This document shows positions 32,487 to 40,432 of a stretch of DNA of 64,000 nucleotides, one piece after another (position 1 is the stretch's first letter; the number at the start of each line of letters is the position of its first letter). This DNA comes from Streptomyces sp. GESEQ-35 (GTDB lineage: Bacteria > Actinomycetota > Actinomycetes > Streptomycetales > Streptomycetaceae). The stretch is taken from contig NZ_JAFFSX010000003.1 of assembly GCF_017948485.1 (NCBI RefSeq), forward strand, positions 248,001 through 312,000, written 5' to 3'. The notes under the pieces are model-generated. The model saw nothing but the letters and a program-made list of their open reading frames with translations, was not told the DNA's origin and did no database searches. The position numbers and the translations under genes are program-made.

Positions 32487-33707
32487 TCAGCCTGCTGCCG
32501 GCTCCAGTTGGTCTTGCCTGGAGTGGCGTACGAGGTCGGCCAGGCGCTCGGACCACTGGCCCTTCGAGGTGCCGAGGGCTACCTCGCCCAGGCGGAGCAG
32601 CTGGATGTCGGAGGTGCCGGCGGGGGCGTAGATGTGGTGGGCGTCGCGAAGGTAGCGCTCCACCGGGCGGTCGGTGAACAGGCCTGCCGCGGCATGGATC
32701 TCCATCGCCTCGGTGGCCGACTCGACGGCGGACTCGTGGTTGAGGAACTTGGCGTTCATCAGCTCCGCGTCGCACGGCAGCCCCTGGTCGAGCAGGTGCA
32801 CGGCGTGATACGCGGCCAGCCGGGCCGTCATCAGCCGGGACTTCATCCTGCCCAGCTTGAGCTTGATGCTGTTGAGTGCGCCGAGTGGTGCGCCGTACCG
32901 CTCACGCTCGATGCACACCGCGGTGGTCTCCTCCAGGACGGCCTGGTGGATGCCGAGGGATACGGCGGTGAGGTTGGGGCGGCCGTAGAGGATGCTGGAC
33001 GAGTAGGCGACGGACAGGCCCTGGCCCTCCGCGCCGAGCCGGTTCGCCGCGGGTATCCGGAGGTTGTCGAAGATCAGCTTGCCGAAACTGAAGCCGTGCA
33101 GGCCCATGGCCGGCTGGTGTTCGGCGAGTGAGAAGCCGGGGCGGTCCGCCTCGACGAGGAAGGCCGACAGTCCCTTGGCGCCCTCGCCGGTGCGTACGAC
33201 CACTCCGTGCACGTCGCCGACGTGGCTGTTGCCGACGAAGACCTTGTGCCCGTTCAGGATGTAGTCGTCGCCGTCGCGGACGGCGGTGCTGCTCATCCCC
33301 AGAACATGGCCGCCCGACTCCAGTTCGGTGACCGCGATCGTCGGCAGGCAGTCGCCCGCGGCGATACGCGGCAGCCAGGTGCGCCTCTGGAGTTCGTCGC
33401 CGAAGTGAATGATCTTGGCGACTCCCAGCTGGGAGGCCTGCACCATGGCCCCCATGGCCCCGCTGACGCGGGCGAGTTCCTCGATGATGATGGTCTTGGC
33501 CAGGTGTCCGGCGCCCATTCCGCCGTACATCTTGTCGATGGTCACGCCGATCCAGCCCTGCCGGGCGATGAGCCGGGACAGTTCGTGTGCCACGGCTCGC
33601 GAAGTCTCCATCTCCGCTATCCGGGGCCGTACTTCCCGCTCGGCGAACTCGCGCACCGTTCGTCGCAGGTCTTCGTGCCACGTGCTGGTGAAAAAGTAGC
33701 GTTCCAC
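32487..33707 (-). CDS. Acyl-CoA dehydrogenase-family flavoprotein
   Basis: 406 aa from the GTG at 33707, which follows AGGAGGGTTT. Family landmarks are GWIGVTIDKMYGGMGAGHLA, ITELESG-like AVTELESGGHVLGMSSTAVR, DDYILNGHKVFVGNSHVGDV, PNLTAVSLGIHQAVLEETTA and YAPAGTSDIQLLRLGEVALG. It has the size and domain order of soluble acyl-CoA dehydrogenases. In Streptomyces, stand-alone members often act on carrier-bound or secondary-metabolite substrates, so the substrate is open. It is not in an obvious operon; the next gene upstream is divergent and more than 500 bp away. Confidence 0.88.
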   Translation of the reverse strand: MERYFFTSTWHEDLRRTVREFAEREVRPRIAEMETSRAVAHELSRLIARQGWIGVTIDKMYGGMGAGHLAKTIIIEELARVSGAMGAMVQASQLGVAKIIHFGDELQRRTWLPRIAAGDCLPTIAVTELESGGHVLGMSSTAVRDGDDYILNGHKVFVGNSHVGDVHGVVVRTGEGAKGLSAFLVEADRPGFSLAEHQPAMGLHGFSFGKLIFDNLRIPAANRLGAEGQGLSVAYSSSILYGRPNLTAVSLGIHQAVLEETTAVCIERERYGAPLGALNSIKLKLGRMKSRLMTARLAAYHAVHLLDQGLPCDAELMNAKFLNHESAVESATEAMEIHAAAGLFTDRPVERYLRDAHHIYAPAGTSDIQLLRLGEVALGTSKGQWSERLADLVRHSRQDQLEPAAG

Positions 33708-34264
33708 AAACCCTCCTGCACGCTGCCGCCGGATCCAAGCGGAACCGGAGGTCATTCGTCGGGCAGTGGTTCCTCGCCCCAGGGCCGACCGCCCAAAAGA
33801 GTGTCTACTTATCGATCCATCCCAGCCAAGATCACCATGGAGGGTTGACCGAAAAGCGGTACCTTGCGTTCCGCCCCAACTGTGCGATACGGAACAGTAC
33901 TTGATCCCGACCAGGCATGTTACGGAGAGAAACCGTTCAGCATTGAACAAGGTTCAACCGATCCGGACATGCGCCCACCCATCAGGCCATTGCCCGGCGG
34001 GCAGACGGTGGAGCACATGGACAATCAGTCACTTCCTGTGTGGCCGATACGAGGCCCACATGCTGGATCGATACTCCGTTCGACAGCCGCAGATCAGCCA
34101 CATTCACAGGAGTGATCAACCGCCAGGACTGCAACTTCTGCCACCTCCGCCCCACTGCTTACCGGAGAAAGTGGGTCATGTACATGGCACGCTTGGAACT
34201 TCGGGGTGTGGGGAGGCGTTCCCAGGAGGACGGAACGACATGGGCTCAAGCCGAGGTGGCACGC
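33708..34264. other. Long intergenic region between the acyl-CoA dehydrogenase and TerB-like genes
   Basis: 557 bp with no convincing gene; frames across it are open only by composition, and the longer N-terminal extension of the TerB-like frame here does not look like protein. It has lower GC than its surroundings and carries overlapping inverted repeats at 33935-33957. It presumably contains divergent promoters. Confidence 0.65.
33935..33957. promoter_or_regulatory. Overlapping TTCA(A) inverted repeats
   Basis: GTTCAGCATTGAAC (33935-33948) and TTGAACAAGGTTCAA (33943-33957) share one half-site, giving three GTTCA/TGAAC half-sites in alternating orientation. The second repeat is a perfect 6-3-6 palindrome. 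This could be a regulator site for either flanking gene, 228 bp from one start and 308 bp from the other. Confidence 0.45.
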
Positions 34265-34813
34265 ATGGCGATGTGGGATCGGATCAAGGACCAGGCCAAG
34301 GGTCTTCAGCAGTCGCAGGGGTCGCGCGGCTCCGGCGGGCTCGGGCGGCCGGGTGCGGGATCCCGCGGGGGATCGAAGGCGCAGCTGGTGAGCACGCTCA
34401 AGACCCAGCTCACCTCTCTCAAGACGGAGTTGAAGAGCGGTGCCTACCGGGACGCGAGCATGGCCATGTGCGCCCTGGTCGCCGCCGCAGACGGAAATGT
34501 CGACCCGGCCGAGCGACAGCACGTGGAGTCGCTGATCGTGAGCAACGACGTCCTTCAGAACTTCCCGCCCGACCAGCTCCGGACGCGGTTCAACAAGCAC
34601 GTCGACCAGATGGCGGTCAACTTCCAGCAGGGCAAGGCAGAAGCCATGCAGGAGATCGCCAAGGCCGCGAAGAAGCCGACGGAGGCCCGGGCCGTCGTCC
34701 AGACCGGCTTCGTCGTCGCGGGCGCGGACGGATACATCGCACCGGCCGAGGAGCAGGTCCTGCGCGAGGCGTGCGCGGCACTCGGCCTGTCCCCCCAGGA
34801 GTTCGGCCTCTGA
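34265..34813 (+). CDS. TerB-like tellurite-resistance family protein
   Basis: 182 aa from MAMWDRIKDQ; a start two codons later (MWDRIK) is possible. A short Gln/Gly/Ser-rich linker precedes a TerB helical domain with two repeated acidic segments, MCALVAAADGNVDPAERQHV and FVVAGADGYIAPAEEQVLRE, each carrying the family's D-G-x-[IV]-x-x-x-E metal-binding pattern. The family is linked to metal or stress sensing. Upstream frame extension to 34040 is rejected because the added sequence has no family similarity and includes rare residues. The gene stands alone. Confidence 0.85.
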   Translation: MAMWDRIKDQAKGLQQSQGSRGSGGLGRPGAGSRGGSKAQLVSTLKTQLTSLKTELKSGAYRDASMAMCALVAAADGNVDPAERQHVESLIVSNDVLQNFPPDQLRTRFNKHVDQMAVNFQQGKAEAMQEIAKAAKKPTEARAVVQTGFVVAGADGYIAPAEEQVLREACAALGLSPQEFGL

Positions 34814-34839
34814 GGCGGCCTTGGTCAAGTCCGGTGCGG

Positions 34840-34954
34840 TAGCGCCCCATAAGGGGCGCGGGGCTGAATCGATATGCGGCTCCGCCGCGATGGGGGTCCC
34901 CCCGCTCGAGCGAAGCCGAGAGTGGGGGAGCGACAAGCCCCCACCGGCCCGCGG
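34840..34954. repeat. Dispersed palindromic repeat, copy 4 (extended form)
   Basis: GCGCCCCATAAGGGGCGC hairpin, then GGGGCTGAATCGATATGCGG CTCCGCCGCG, and a second hairpin around GGTCCCCCCGCTCGAGCG / GAGAGTGGGGGAGCG. It matches copy 1 in the TCGATNTGCGGCTCCGCCGCG part. It lies between convergent genes. Confidence 0.8.
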
Positions 34955-35005
34955 ACAAGCAACCGCCCACCCAGCGGAGCACTAAGCGGCCACTCCGCAC
35001 CACTC

Positions 35006-35467
35006 CTAGGACCGCGGGCTCGCCTCCGATGGGACGCCCCGGCTCGGCGAATCCCGTACGGAGCCAGGTGTGGGGACCGCCGTGGCGCTCGGTGGGCGGG
35101 AGATGTCGGTGGCGGCGGGGTCCCGGCTGGGGCGGAGGTCCTCGGGGGACTTCGAGGGCACGGGCGAGACCGGCTGGGTGGTCGGCGGTGTCGTACGACC
35201 GCTCGCGGGCGGCGGTGCGAGCGGGACCGTCGGACGTGCGGGGGCCTCGGACCCGGCCAGCTGGACCGGCAGCGCGATGAGGGTGGCGACCGCGCAGGTC
35301 AGGCCCGCCCCGGCCGCGGCGCGGAACAGCCGGCGGCGGGACGCGGTGCGGCGGATCGACTCGTAGCGCCCCGGCGGCGGGGCGAGGTGCTCGGAGGCGG
35401 GGCGGAGGATCACCGCGAGGGGGTCGTCCGGTCCGAACTCCGGGTCCTCGTCAAGGCGTGTGGTCAA
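35006..35467 (-). CDS. One-pass membrane protein coupled to the ECF sigma factor (possible anti-sigma)
   Basis: 153 aa. The TTG at 35467 is chosen because GAGGAG lies five bases upstream and it overlaps the end of the sigma gene by 17 bp. A short N-terminal cytosolic part (about 50 residues, TTRLDEDPEFGPDDPLAVIL) is followed by one helix (AAGAGLTCAVATLIALPVQL) and a Pro/Ser/Thr-rich extracellular tail. Position and topology fit an anti-sigma or sensor, but no zinc-binding HxxxCxxC motif is present, so it is not a standard ZAS-type anti-sigma. No other function can be read. Confidence 0.65.
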   Translation of the reverse strand: MTTRLDEDPEFGPDDPLAVILRPASEHLAPPPGRYESIRRTASRRRLFRAAAGAGLTCAVATLIALPVQLAGSEAPARPTVPLAPPPASGRTTPPTTQPVSPVPSKSPEDLRPSRDPAATDISRPPSATAVPTPGSVRDSPSRGVPSEASPRS

Positions 35468-35942
35468 GGCTTCTCCTCAGATGGACGCGGAGCAGTTCGC
35501 GGGCCGCGTGCAGGTCGGCCTTGACGGTTCCTTCCTTGCGTCCGGTCAGCACGGACACCTCCCGGACCGGCATGTCAGCGTAGTAGTGGAGAAGGATGGG
35601 CACGCGCAGTCGTTCCGGCAGGGACTGCACGAGCAGCCGTACGGACGGGTCCGTCTGTTCGTCGTGGGGGCGGACCGCCGCTTCGTTGGTGACGCGGCGC
35701 ACGGCCTTGCGCTCGCGCTCCAGCTTGCGCCAGTGGTCCCGGACGAGGTTGGCCGCCGTGACAAAGAGGAACCCGCGGGGCTCCTCCACCTTCGTCCAGC
35801 GGGCCCACAGCCGGGCGAACGCCTCCGACGCGATCTCGTGCGCCGTCTCGTCGTCGTCGACGAGACGGCGGCACCAGCCGGCCAGCCGCGGGTAGAGGGC
35901 CGCGAACAGCTCGGATGCTGCCTTGTCACGGGAGGGTTTCAA
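35451..35942 (-). CDS. ECF sigma factor (SigE/sigma-70 family)
   Basis: 163 aa with region 2 (FAALYPRLAGWCRRLVDDDE, AHEIASEAFARLWARW, PRGFLFVTAANLVRDHWRKL) and region 4 (LLVQSLPERLRVPILLHYYA, MPVREVSVLTGRKEGTVKAD). The start is TTG at 35942 preceded by TGGAGAGC. The next gene downstream overlaps by 17 bp. The sortase and surface-protein genes lie upstream in the same direction, so the sigma may control that group or itself. No promoter match can be assigned. Confidence 0.9.
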   Translation of the reverse strand: MKPSRDKAASELFAALYPRLAGWCRRLVDDDETAHEIASEAFARLWARWTKVEEPRGFLFVTAANLVRDHWRKLERERKAVRRVTNEAAVRPHDEQTDPSVRLLVQSLPERLRVPILLHYYADMPVREVSVLTGRKEGTVKADLHAARELLRVHLRRSLDHTP

Positions 35943-36021
35943 CGCTCTCCATCGTCGTGGGGGGCGGTCGTAAGGAAGGATGCCGGGCCGTCGGCGTACG
36001 TTCCGTCGGCCCGGATCCTTC

Positions 36022-36639
36022 TCAGGTGCTCGGCGCGGCGAAGACGATCACGTTGTCGCGGTACTCGGTTCCGCTCCTGGGGCCGCCGCAGGTGACCAGC
36101 CGCAGCTCGGGGCGGTCCACGTCGCCGTAGACCTCGTTGGTCGGGAAGTCGGCCTTGGCCACCGTCCGTACGGCGCTCACGGCGAACTCCGCCCTCGTTC
36201 CGTTCCCCAGGCGCGCCTCGATCCGGTCGCCGCGGTGCAGCTCGCCGAGACGGCGGAAGACTCCGTCGCCGTACTCGCCGACCGTGACATGGCCGAGGAG
36301 CACCGACGGGCCGACCTGACCCGGCACCGGCGAGTGCCCGTACCAGCCCGCCCGGTCGTCCGCGGTGATCGGCGGCACCTCCACCGTGCCGTCCGCCGCC
36401 AGCCCCAGCCGGATGACCGGGGTGTCGACCCCGATGGCCGGGATCCGCAGCCGGACGGGAACCGAACGGCCGGTCGCCTTCGCGGGGGCGGACGAGGACG
36501 GCGGTGCGCTGCCGGCGCCCTGGTCGGTCCCGTCGGTCCGGTCGGTCCCGGCGGTCCCGCCGCCGCAGCCCGCGACCAGCGAGGCCGTCAGCGCGCCCGC
36601 CGCCGTGGCGAACGCGCGCCTGGAGAGCGGCGGGGTCAT
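36022..36639 (-). CDS. Class F (actinobacterial) sortase
   Basis: 205 aa. A lipoprotein- or Tat-like N-terminus (MTPPLSRRAFATAAGALTAS, then LVAGCGGG) is followed by the sortase beta-barrel. Catalytic residues are His in SVLLGHVTVG and Cys in LRLVTCGGPRSG, with Arg expected in the next strand (EYRDNVIVF). The protein anchors substrates by transpeptidation at the cell surface. The ATG overlaps the stop of the surface-protein gene (ATGA). The neighbouring APDTG protein is its probable substrate. Confidence 0.9.
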   Translation of the reverse strand: MTPPLSRRAFATAAGALTASLVAGCGGGTAGTDRTDGTDQGAGSAPPSSSAPAKATGRSVPVRLRIPAIGVDTPVIRLGLAADGTVEVPPITADDRAGWYGHSPVPGQVGPSVLLGHVTVGEYGDGVFRRLGELHRGDRIEARLGNGTRAEFAVSAVRTVAKADFPTNEVYGDVDRPELRLVTCGGPRSGTEYRDNVIVFAAPST

Positions 36640-37007
36640 GCCCCGGTCGCCCGCCGGCGTACGACGAAGACCGCCGCGCCGCCCAGGCCGAGCAGCGCGG
36701 CAGTGCCGCCGCCGATGAGCCCGGCCCCGGGCCCCGAGTTCTCCGACGCCACTCCGGTGTCGGGCGCGCCGCTCGGTACGACGGAGACCTGGTCCGACGG
36801 GGCCCTGGTCGGTCCGGTGTCGCGAGCCGAGGGAACGGGGGACGCGTCCCGGGTCGGCTCGGCGCTCGCACTCGCGTCCCGGGCCGGTTCGGCACTCGGG
36901 GCGGCCCTCCTGGGGGCCGGGGACGTCTCGTCGGCGAGCGCGGGCGCGGTGCTCGCCAGTACGGCGGTGCACGCAAGTGCCAGGGCGCTGAGGACAGTTC
37001 GGCGCAT
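36636..37007 (-). CDS. Sortase-anchored-like surface protein with APDTG motif
   Basis: 123 aa. A signal peptide (LSALALACTAVLASTAPALA) precedes a Pro/Ala/Ser/Thr-rich low-complexity stretch containing imperfect DASASAEPTRDASPVPSAR blocks. The C-terminus is a cell-wall sorting signal: APDTG, then GAGLIGGGTAALLGLGGAAV FVV and RRR. The ATG at 37007 is the first good start for the signal peptide. It is coupled to the sortase gene. The short, featureless mature part suggests a wall-attached spacer or peptide; its function is unknown. Confidence 0.82.
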   Translation of the reverse strand: MRRTVLSALALACTAVLASTAPALADETSPAPRRAAPSAEPARDASASAEPTRDASPVPSARDTGPTRAPSDQVSVVPSGAPDTGVASENSGPGAGLIGGGTAALLGLGGAAVFVVRRRATGA

Positions 37008-37147
37008 GGAATCGCTCTCTTTCGTCGGACCGCCCGGTACGCGGGCGGCCTGAATGACGGATCGAGCGGAGAGACGAGGCAGGGGTGAGGCGGGTTGTAA
37101 AGAGATGGCAAAGTCGATGAAGGGGCCGGCCGCCGCCGTGTTCCTCC

Positions 37148-37262
37148 TCAGGTCCACGCACCCGACAGCCGCCGCGTGACGACCGCGCTGAGCGTGCGTA
37201 CGCCGTGCGCGGAACCCGGATCGATACCGGCGAACTCCCGCGCCCGGCCCAGCCGGTAGCCC
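37148..37262 (-). pseudogene. Duplicated 3' end of the PucR-type gene (remnant)
   Basis: This encodes YRLGRAREFAGIDPGSAHG then VRTLSAVVTRRLSGAWT and a stop, aligning with the last 37 residues of the intact neighbour (YRLRRVRELTGIDPASAHG, VRTLSAVVRRRLSGAWG); I count 29 of 37 identical. No upstream part of the gene is present. A further copy of the stop-codon region (CTCAGCCCTACACCCCCGAC) lies at 37289-37308, directly beside the intact gene's end (CTCAGCCCCACGCCCCCGAC). The surrounding 37008-37313 has no other gene. Confidence 0.8.
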
Positions 37263-37313
37263 AAGAGGACCGGCCGCCACGCGCCCGCTCAGCCCTACAC
37301 CCCCGACAACCCC

Positions 37314-38513
37314 TCAGCCCCACGCCCCCGACAACCGCCTCCTGACAACCGCGCTGAGCGTGCGCACGCCATGTGCCGAAGCCGGATCGATGCCGGTGAG
37401 TTCCCGGACCCGGCGCAGGCGGTAGTCGAGGGTGCGCGGATGGACGTTGAGGGCGGCTGCCGCCGCGCCACGGTTCATGTCGTGGCCGTAGTAGGCGTCG
37501 AGCGTGACGACGAGGTCCGGGCCGGGTGCGAGACGCCGGGCCACGGAGTGGAGCCAGGTGTCGACGAACGGCACGTCCGCGACCGCGAGTTCGACGAAGA
37601 CGTCCGCCATGGTGTGCGGCCGCAGCCGGGGGGACGGCTTCCCCAGTGGGGCCGCCTTGCTGATCCGGCGGGCCCGTTCGAGGGCGTCGGGGAGTTCGGC
37701 GAGCGGTGCGGTGGCGGTGCCTGCGGCGCAGGGACGGCCGAGGGCCTCGGCGAAATCCCGTACGAGATCCGCCACGGGCGCGGGGGACGGCCGTAACTCC
37801 TCGTCCGCACCCGGAGTCACGGCGATCAGCTCACCACCCCGCGTCCCGCCCTCCGGGCACCACACGACCGGCACCCGGTGCGCCTTCACCAGCGTCTCGA
37901 TCTCGTTGTCCAGTTCGCGCTCCCCGGCGGGACGGTCCGGCACGCGGATCACCGTCACGGCGCAGAATTCCGGGAGTTCCAGGTCGAGGGCGGGGGCGAG
38001 GTCCGCGGCCAGCGGGTCGCCGGTCAGCAGTGATCTGGCCAGCAGGGCGACCTGTTCGACGTAGGGCAGCCGGCGGCGCAGCACCGTCACGAATCCCCGC
38101 CGGTAGGCGACGATGCCGCGGTCGCCCTGCGGGGCGAACCAGGTCATCACCCGCATGAGTTCCTCGACATCGCCGCCGCGCCGGCTCTCGGTCGCCTCGT
38201 GGATGTCGCGCAGCATGAGCGCGGTGTGCACACGCAGCACCCGCTGCCGTGAATCCGAGGACATTCCGGCACCGGCCCGAACCTCGCCGATGGCCGCGAT
38301 GTAGCCGAGGTCGTCGGCGGACAGCTCGCTGTTGTCCGGGGACAGTTCGATCGTCCGGCGCCGGAGCCACACGGAGTACTCCATGGTCTCGGCCCTGGCC
38401 CGAGGGTCTGTATCCAGAAAACGGAACTCCGGAATCTCACGTGCGTACGTCTCGACCTCCCGGCGGGCGTTGGTCGACGCCTGCCGGGCCAGTTCGGCGT
38501 AGAGGCTCCCCAT
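37314..38513 (-). CDS. PucR-family transcriptional regulator
   Basis: 399 aa from the ATG at 38513. The N-terminal part is a helical RsbRD-like sensor (YAELARQASTNARREVETYA, LGYIAAIGEVRAGAG), the middle a GGDEF-related region typical of the family (LELPEFCAVTVIRVPDRPAG), and the C-terminus an HTH_30 (GHDMNRGAAAAALNVHPRTL, DYRLRRVRELTGIDP). The longer open frame upstream is rejected because it runs through the divergent promoter region. The adjacent DUF4394 gene is divergent with 289 bp between, a common target arrangement. Copies of its 3' end lie just downstream. Confidence 0.88.
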   Translation of the reverse strand: MGSLYAELARQASTNARREVETYAREIPEFRFLDTDPRARAETMEYSVWLRRRTIELSPDNSELSADDLGYIAAIGEVRAGAGMSSDSRQRVLRVHTALMLRDIHEATESRRGGDVEELMRVMTWFAPQGDRGIVAYRRGFVTVLRRRLPYVEQVALLARSLLTGDPLAADLAPALDLELPEFCAVTVIRVPDRPAGERELDNEIETLVKAHRVPVVWCPEGGTRGGELIAVTPGADEELRPSPAPVADLVRDFAEALGRPCAAGTATAPLAELPDALERARRISKAAPLGKPSPRLRPHTMADVFVELAVADVPFVDTWLHSVARRLAPGPDLVVTLDAYYGHDMNRGAAAAALNVHPRTLDYRLRRVRELTGIDPASAHGVRTLSAVVRRRLSGAWG

Positions 38514-38802
38514 GGGCGGGAGCCTGCCATCGCAGGTGAGCGGCTCGACAGACGAAATCCGGACGGGGTTTATCACTTCGCGTGATGCGAAGGACGTTGC
38601 ACCACCGGAACATTTGTCATGGTGCGCAAAGTTCGCTGATCCAGGGGCTGTTGTGGGCCGATCCGGTTGTGGAGCTGCTGTGAAGGCGGCTAAATGGGAG
38701 CCGCCATCACTTCGAAATTCGCACTCGCAGAGATTCGCGTTGCTCCTGCGATTGCATTCGATGACATTCGTTGGCGTTCGATCAAACGGGAGGGAAACAG
38801 CG

Positions 38803-39693
38803 ATGAATGCAGGAATCAGGAAGAGACTCGCGGCGGCGGCCGCGGTCCTGTCCGTCTCAGCGGCGCTCCTGGTGAGCGCACCCGGCACCAGCTCGGCCGC
38901 CCCCGCCGCCACCCCCAGCCTGCGGGCCTTCGGGATAACCGGCGACGGCACCCTGATGGCCACGTTCACCACCGACCGGCCGGACAAGCTGGACTGGGTC
39001 CAGCTCATCACCGGCCTGTCCGGCGACACAAAGCTGCTCGGGATCGACTTCCGGGTCCAGAACGGCCTGATGTACGGCCTCGGCGACAAGGGCGGCCTCT
39101 ACACGATCAAGACCCCGCCGCAGACCGCCGATGTCGTCGTCACCAAGGTCTCCCAGCTCCAAGTGCCGCTGTACGGCACCAACTTCGGCTTCGACTTCAA
39201 CCCTGCGGCCGACCGGCTCCGGGTGATCAGCGACAACGGCCAGAACCTGCGGCACAACCTCAATGACCACACCACGGTCGAGGACACCACCCTGACCACG
39301 CCCCCGCTCACCGGCCCGGCCCGGGGCGTCACCGCCGCCGGCTACACCAACAACGACCTCGTCGCGGCCACCGGGACCGTCCTGTTCGACATCGACACCA
39401 CGAACGACACCCTCGTCATCCAGGCGCCGGCCAACAACGGCCCCCTGACCACCGTCGGCTCCCTCGGCTTCGACGCGCAGCCCAACGCCGGCCTGGACAT
39501 CTTCAGCTACCTGACCAACGGCAAGACGACCTCCGTCGCCGCCTTCGCCTCGCTCACCCCGTACGGCGCGAGCACCCCGACGCTCTACAGCATCAACCTC
39601 TTCACCGGTGAACCGACTCCGGTCGAGTCACCGGTGTCCCCGAAGTTCCCCCTGCCCATCACAGACCTGGCGATCAGCCTCACCGGCAGCTGA
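38803..39693 (+). CDS. Secreted DUF4394 protein
   Basis: 296 aa. The signal peptide is visible (LAAAAAVLSVSAALLVSAPG, cleaved near SSAAPA). The rest matches the DUF4394 pattern of repeated Gly/Asp-rich beta strands: LLGIDFRVQNGLMYGLGDKG, GTNFGFDFNPAADRLRVISD, GQNLRHNLNDHTTVED and FDAQPNAGLDIFSYL. Members are predicted beta-propeller-like exported proteins of unknown function. The ATG at 38803 has GGGAGG upstream. Its own terminator follows. Confidence 0.87.
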   Translation: MNAGIRKRLAAAAAVLSVSAALLVSAPGTSSAAPAATPSLRAFGITGDGTLMATFTTDRPDKLDWVQLITGLSGDTKLLGIDFRVQNGLMYGLGDKGGLYTIKTPPQTADVVVTKVSQLQVPLYGTNFGFDFNPAADRLRVISDNGQNLRHNLNDHTTVEDTTLTTPPLTGPARGVTAAGYTNNDLVAATGTVLFDIDTTNDTLVIQAPANNGPLTTVGSLGFDAQPNAGLDIFSYLTNGKTTSVAAFASLTPYGASTPTLYSINLFTGEPTPVESPVSPKFPLPITDLAISLTGS

Positions 39694-39721
39694 GCAACAG
39701 CACCACGAGGCGGCACATCCG

Positions 39722-39751
39722 GTGCGGCGGCGCTCATGAGCGTCGCCGCAC
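39722..39751 (+). terminator. Terminator after DUF4394 gene
   Basis: Inverted repeat with 15-nt arms, GTGCGGCGGCGCTCA and its complement with one G-U pair, 28 bp after the stop codon. Little U-tract. Confidence 0.65.
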
Positions 39752-39914
39752 TCGGCGCGGCACCCGCACCCGACCCGGCGGTGCGAAAACAAGGCTGTCG
39801 GCGAAGACGATTTTCGCCTCCTCCGGACGAGAGGGACAAAAATCACGTGCTGCGCACGGCCGATCGCGTCGTGATACCGTCGAGCCCAGTTGTAGTTGTG
39901 GTTCCCAAAACTTC

Positions 39915-39951
39915 AGCGCCGCCGCCGCTCCATCGCAGCGGCGGCGGCGCT
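39915..39951 (+). terminator. GC hairpin with T-run in the cold-shock leader
   Basis: AGCGCCGCCGCCGCT, loop CCATCGC, and the exact complement, then TTGTCTT. The 15-bp perfect stem is a strong terminator or attenuator. It lies about 220 bp downstream of the DUF4394 stop and about 100 bp upstream of the cold-shock start, so it might end a short leader transcript. Confidence 0.65.
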
Positions 39952-39996
39952 TTGTCTTACCGGTTGTATTCCGGCGGGGTAATCATCGCGACGACA

Positions 39997-40021
39997 CGGA
40001 GTCCGCACGGTGCGGACTCCG
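39997..40021 (+). promoter_or_regulatory. Perfect hairpin just upstream of the cold-shock ribosome site
   Basis: CGGAGTCCGCA-CGG-TGCGGACTCCG: an 11-bp perfect stem with a 3-nt loop, ending 14 bases before the AAGGAG site. Such a structure in a cold-shock leader could alter ribosome access or RNA stability with temperature. Evidence is structural only. Confidence 0.5.
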
Positions 40022-40047
40022 ACGCACCACCCCTAAGGAGATATGAC

Positions 40048-40251
40048 ATGGCTACTGGCACCGTGAAGTGGTTCAACGCGGAAAAGGGCTTCGGCTTCAT
40101 CGCGCAGGACGGCGGCGGCCCCGACGTCTTCGCCCACTACTCGAACATCGCCACCCAGGGCTTCCGTGAGCTGCTGGAAGGCCAGAAGGTGACCTTCGAC
40201 ATCGCGCAGGGCCAGAAGGGCCCGACGGCCGAGAACATCGTTCCGGCCTGA
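40048..40251 (+). CDS. Cold-shock protein (CspA family)
   Basis: 67 aa, a complete [23 protein letters not shown] contains RNP1 (KGFGFI), DVFAHYS contains RNP2 (VFAHY), and the end is [20 protein letters not shown]. It is an RNA/DNA chaperone of the cytosol. The ATG at 40048 is preceded by AAGGAG; a longer upstream frame has no family support. It is followed by a strong terminator and then a DEAD-box helicase gene, a natural partner in RNA remodelling at low temperature. Confidence 0.96.
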   Translation: MATGTVKWFNAEKGFGFIAQDGGGPDVFAHYSNIATQGFRELLEGQKVTFDIAQGQKGPTAENIVPA

Positions 40252-40269
40252 CGCTGACACCTGCTTCGC

Positions 40270-40305
40270 AGCTGGGGCCCGCACCTTGGGGTGCGGGCCC
40301 CAGCT
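40270..40305 (+). terminator. Terminator after the cold-shock gene
   Basis: A perfect 16-bp stem (AGCTGGGGCCCGCACC and its complement) with a 4-nt loop, followed by CGTTGCTC, 18 bp after the stop codon. Partial read-through could still reach the helicase gene. Confidence 0.85.
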
Positions 40306-40432
40306 CGTTGCTCTGCCCGGCACGGACTCGCACACCCCTTTCTCTTTCAATCAGGCTCGTTCTCGCAATTCACCGCGCTGGTCATTCGCTGCGGGAATTC
40401 CTTGATGCGCGCCACGTCAAGGAAGATTTCGA

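Larger units (their letters stand above)
39752..40047. other. Leader region upstream of the cold-shock gene
   Basis: Nearly 300 bp with no gene that I trust, although one frame is open across it. It holds a perfect GC hairpin with a short T-run, a second perfect hairpin close to the ribosome site, and presumably the cold-shock promoter and long 5' leader. The gene's Shine-Dalgarno is AAGGAG, 9 bases before the ATG. Confidence 0.6.

Noticed and set aside
34040-34264. 75-codon N-terminal extension of the TerB-like protein
   Set aside because: It lacks similarity to the family, and the conserved MWDRIKDQ start comes after it.
33784-34842. Plus-strand frame across the intergenic region and TerB-like gene
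   Set aside because: It is out of frame with the TerB domain and has no recognisable domain; the TerB reading is clearly real.
36504-37088. Arg-rich frames on the plus strand opposite the sortase group
   Set aside because: Shadows of the sortase and surface-protein genes.
39736-40047. N-terminal extension of the cold-shock protein
   Set aside because: Cold-shock domains begin at MATGTVKW; the extension runs through hairpins and the ribosome site AAGGAG precedes the later ATG.
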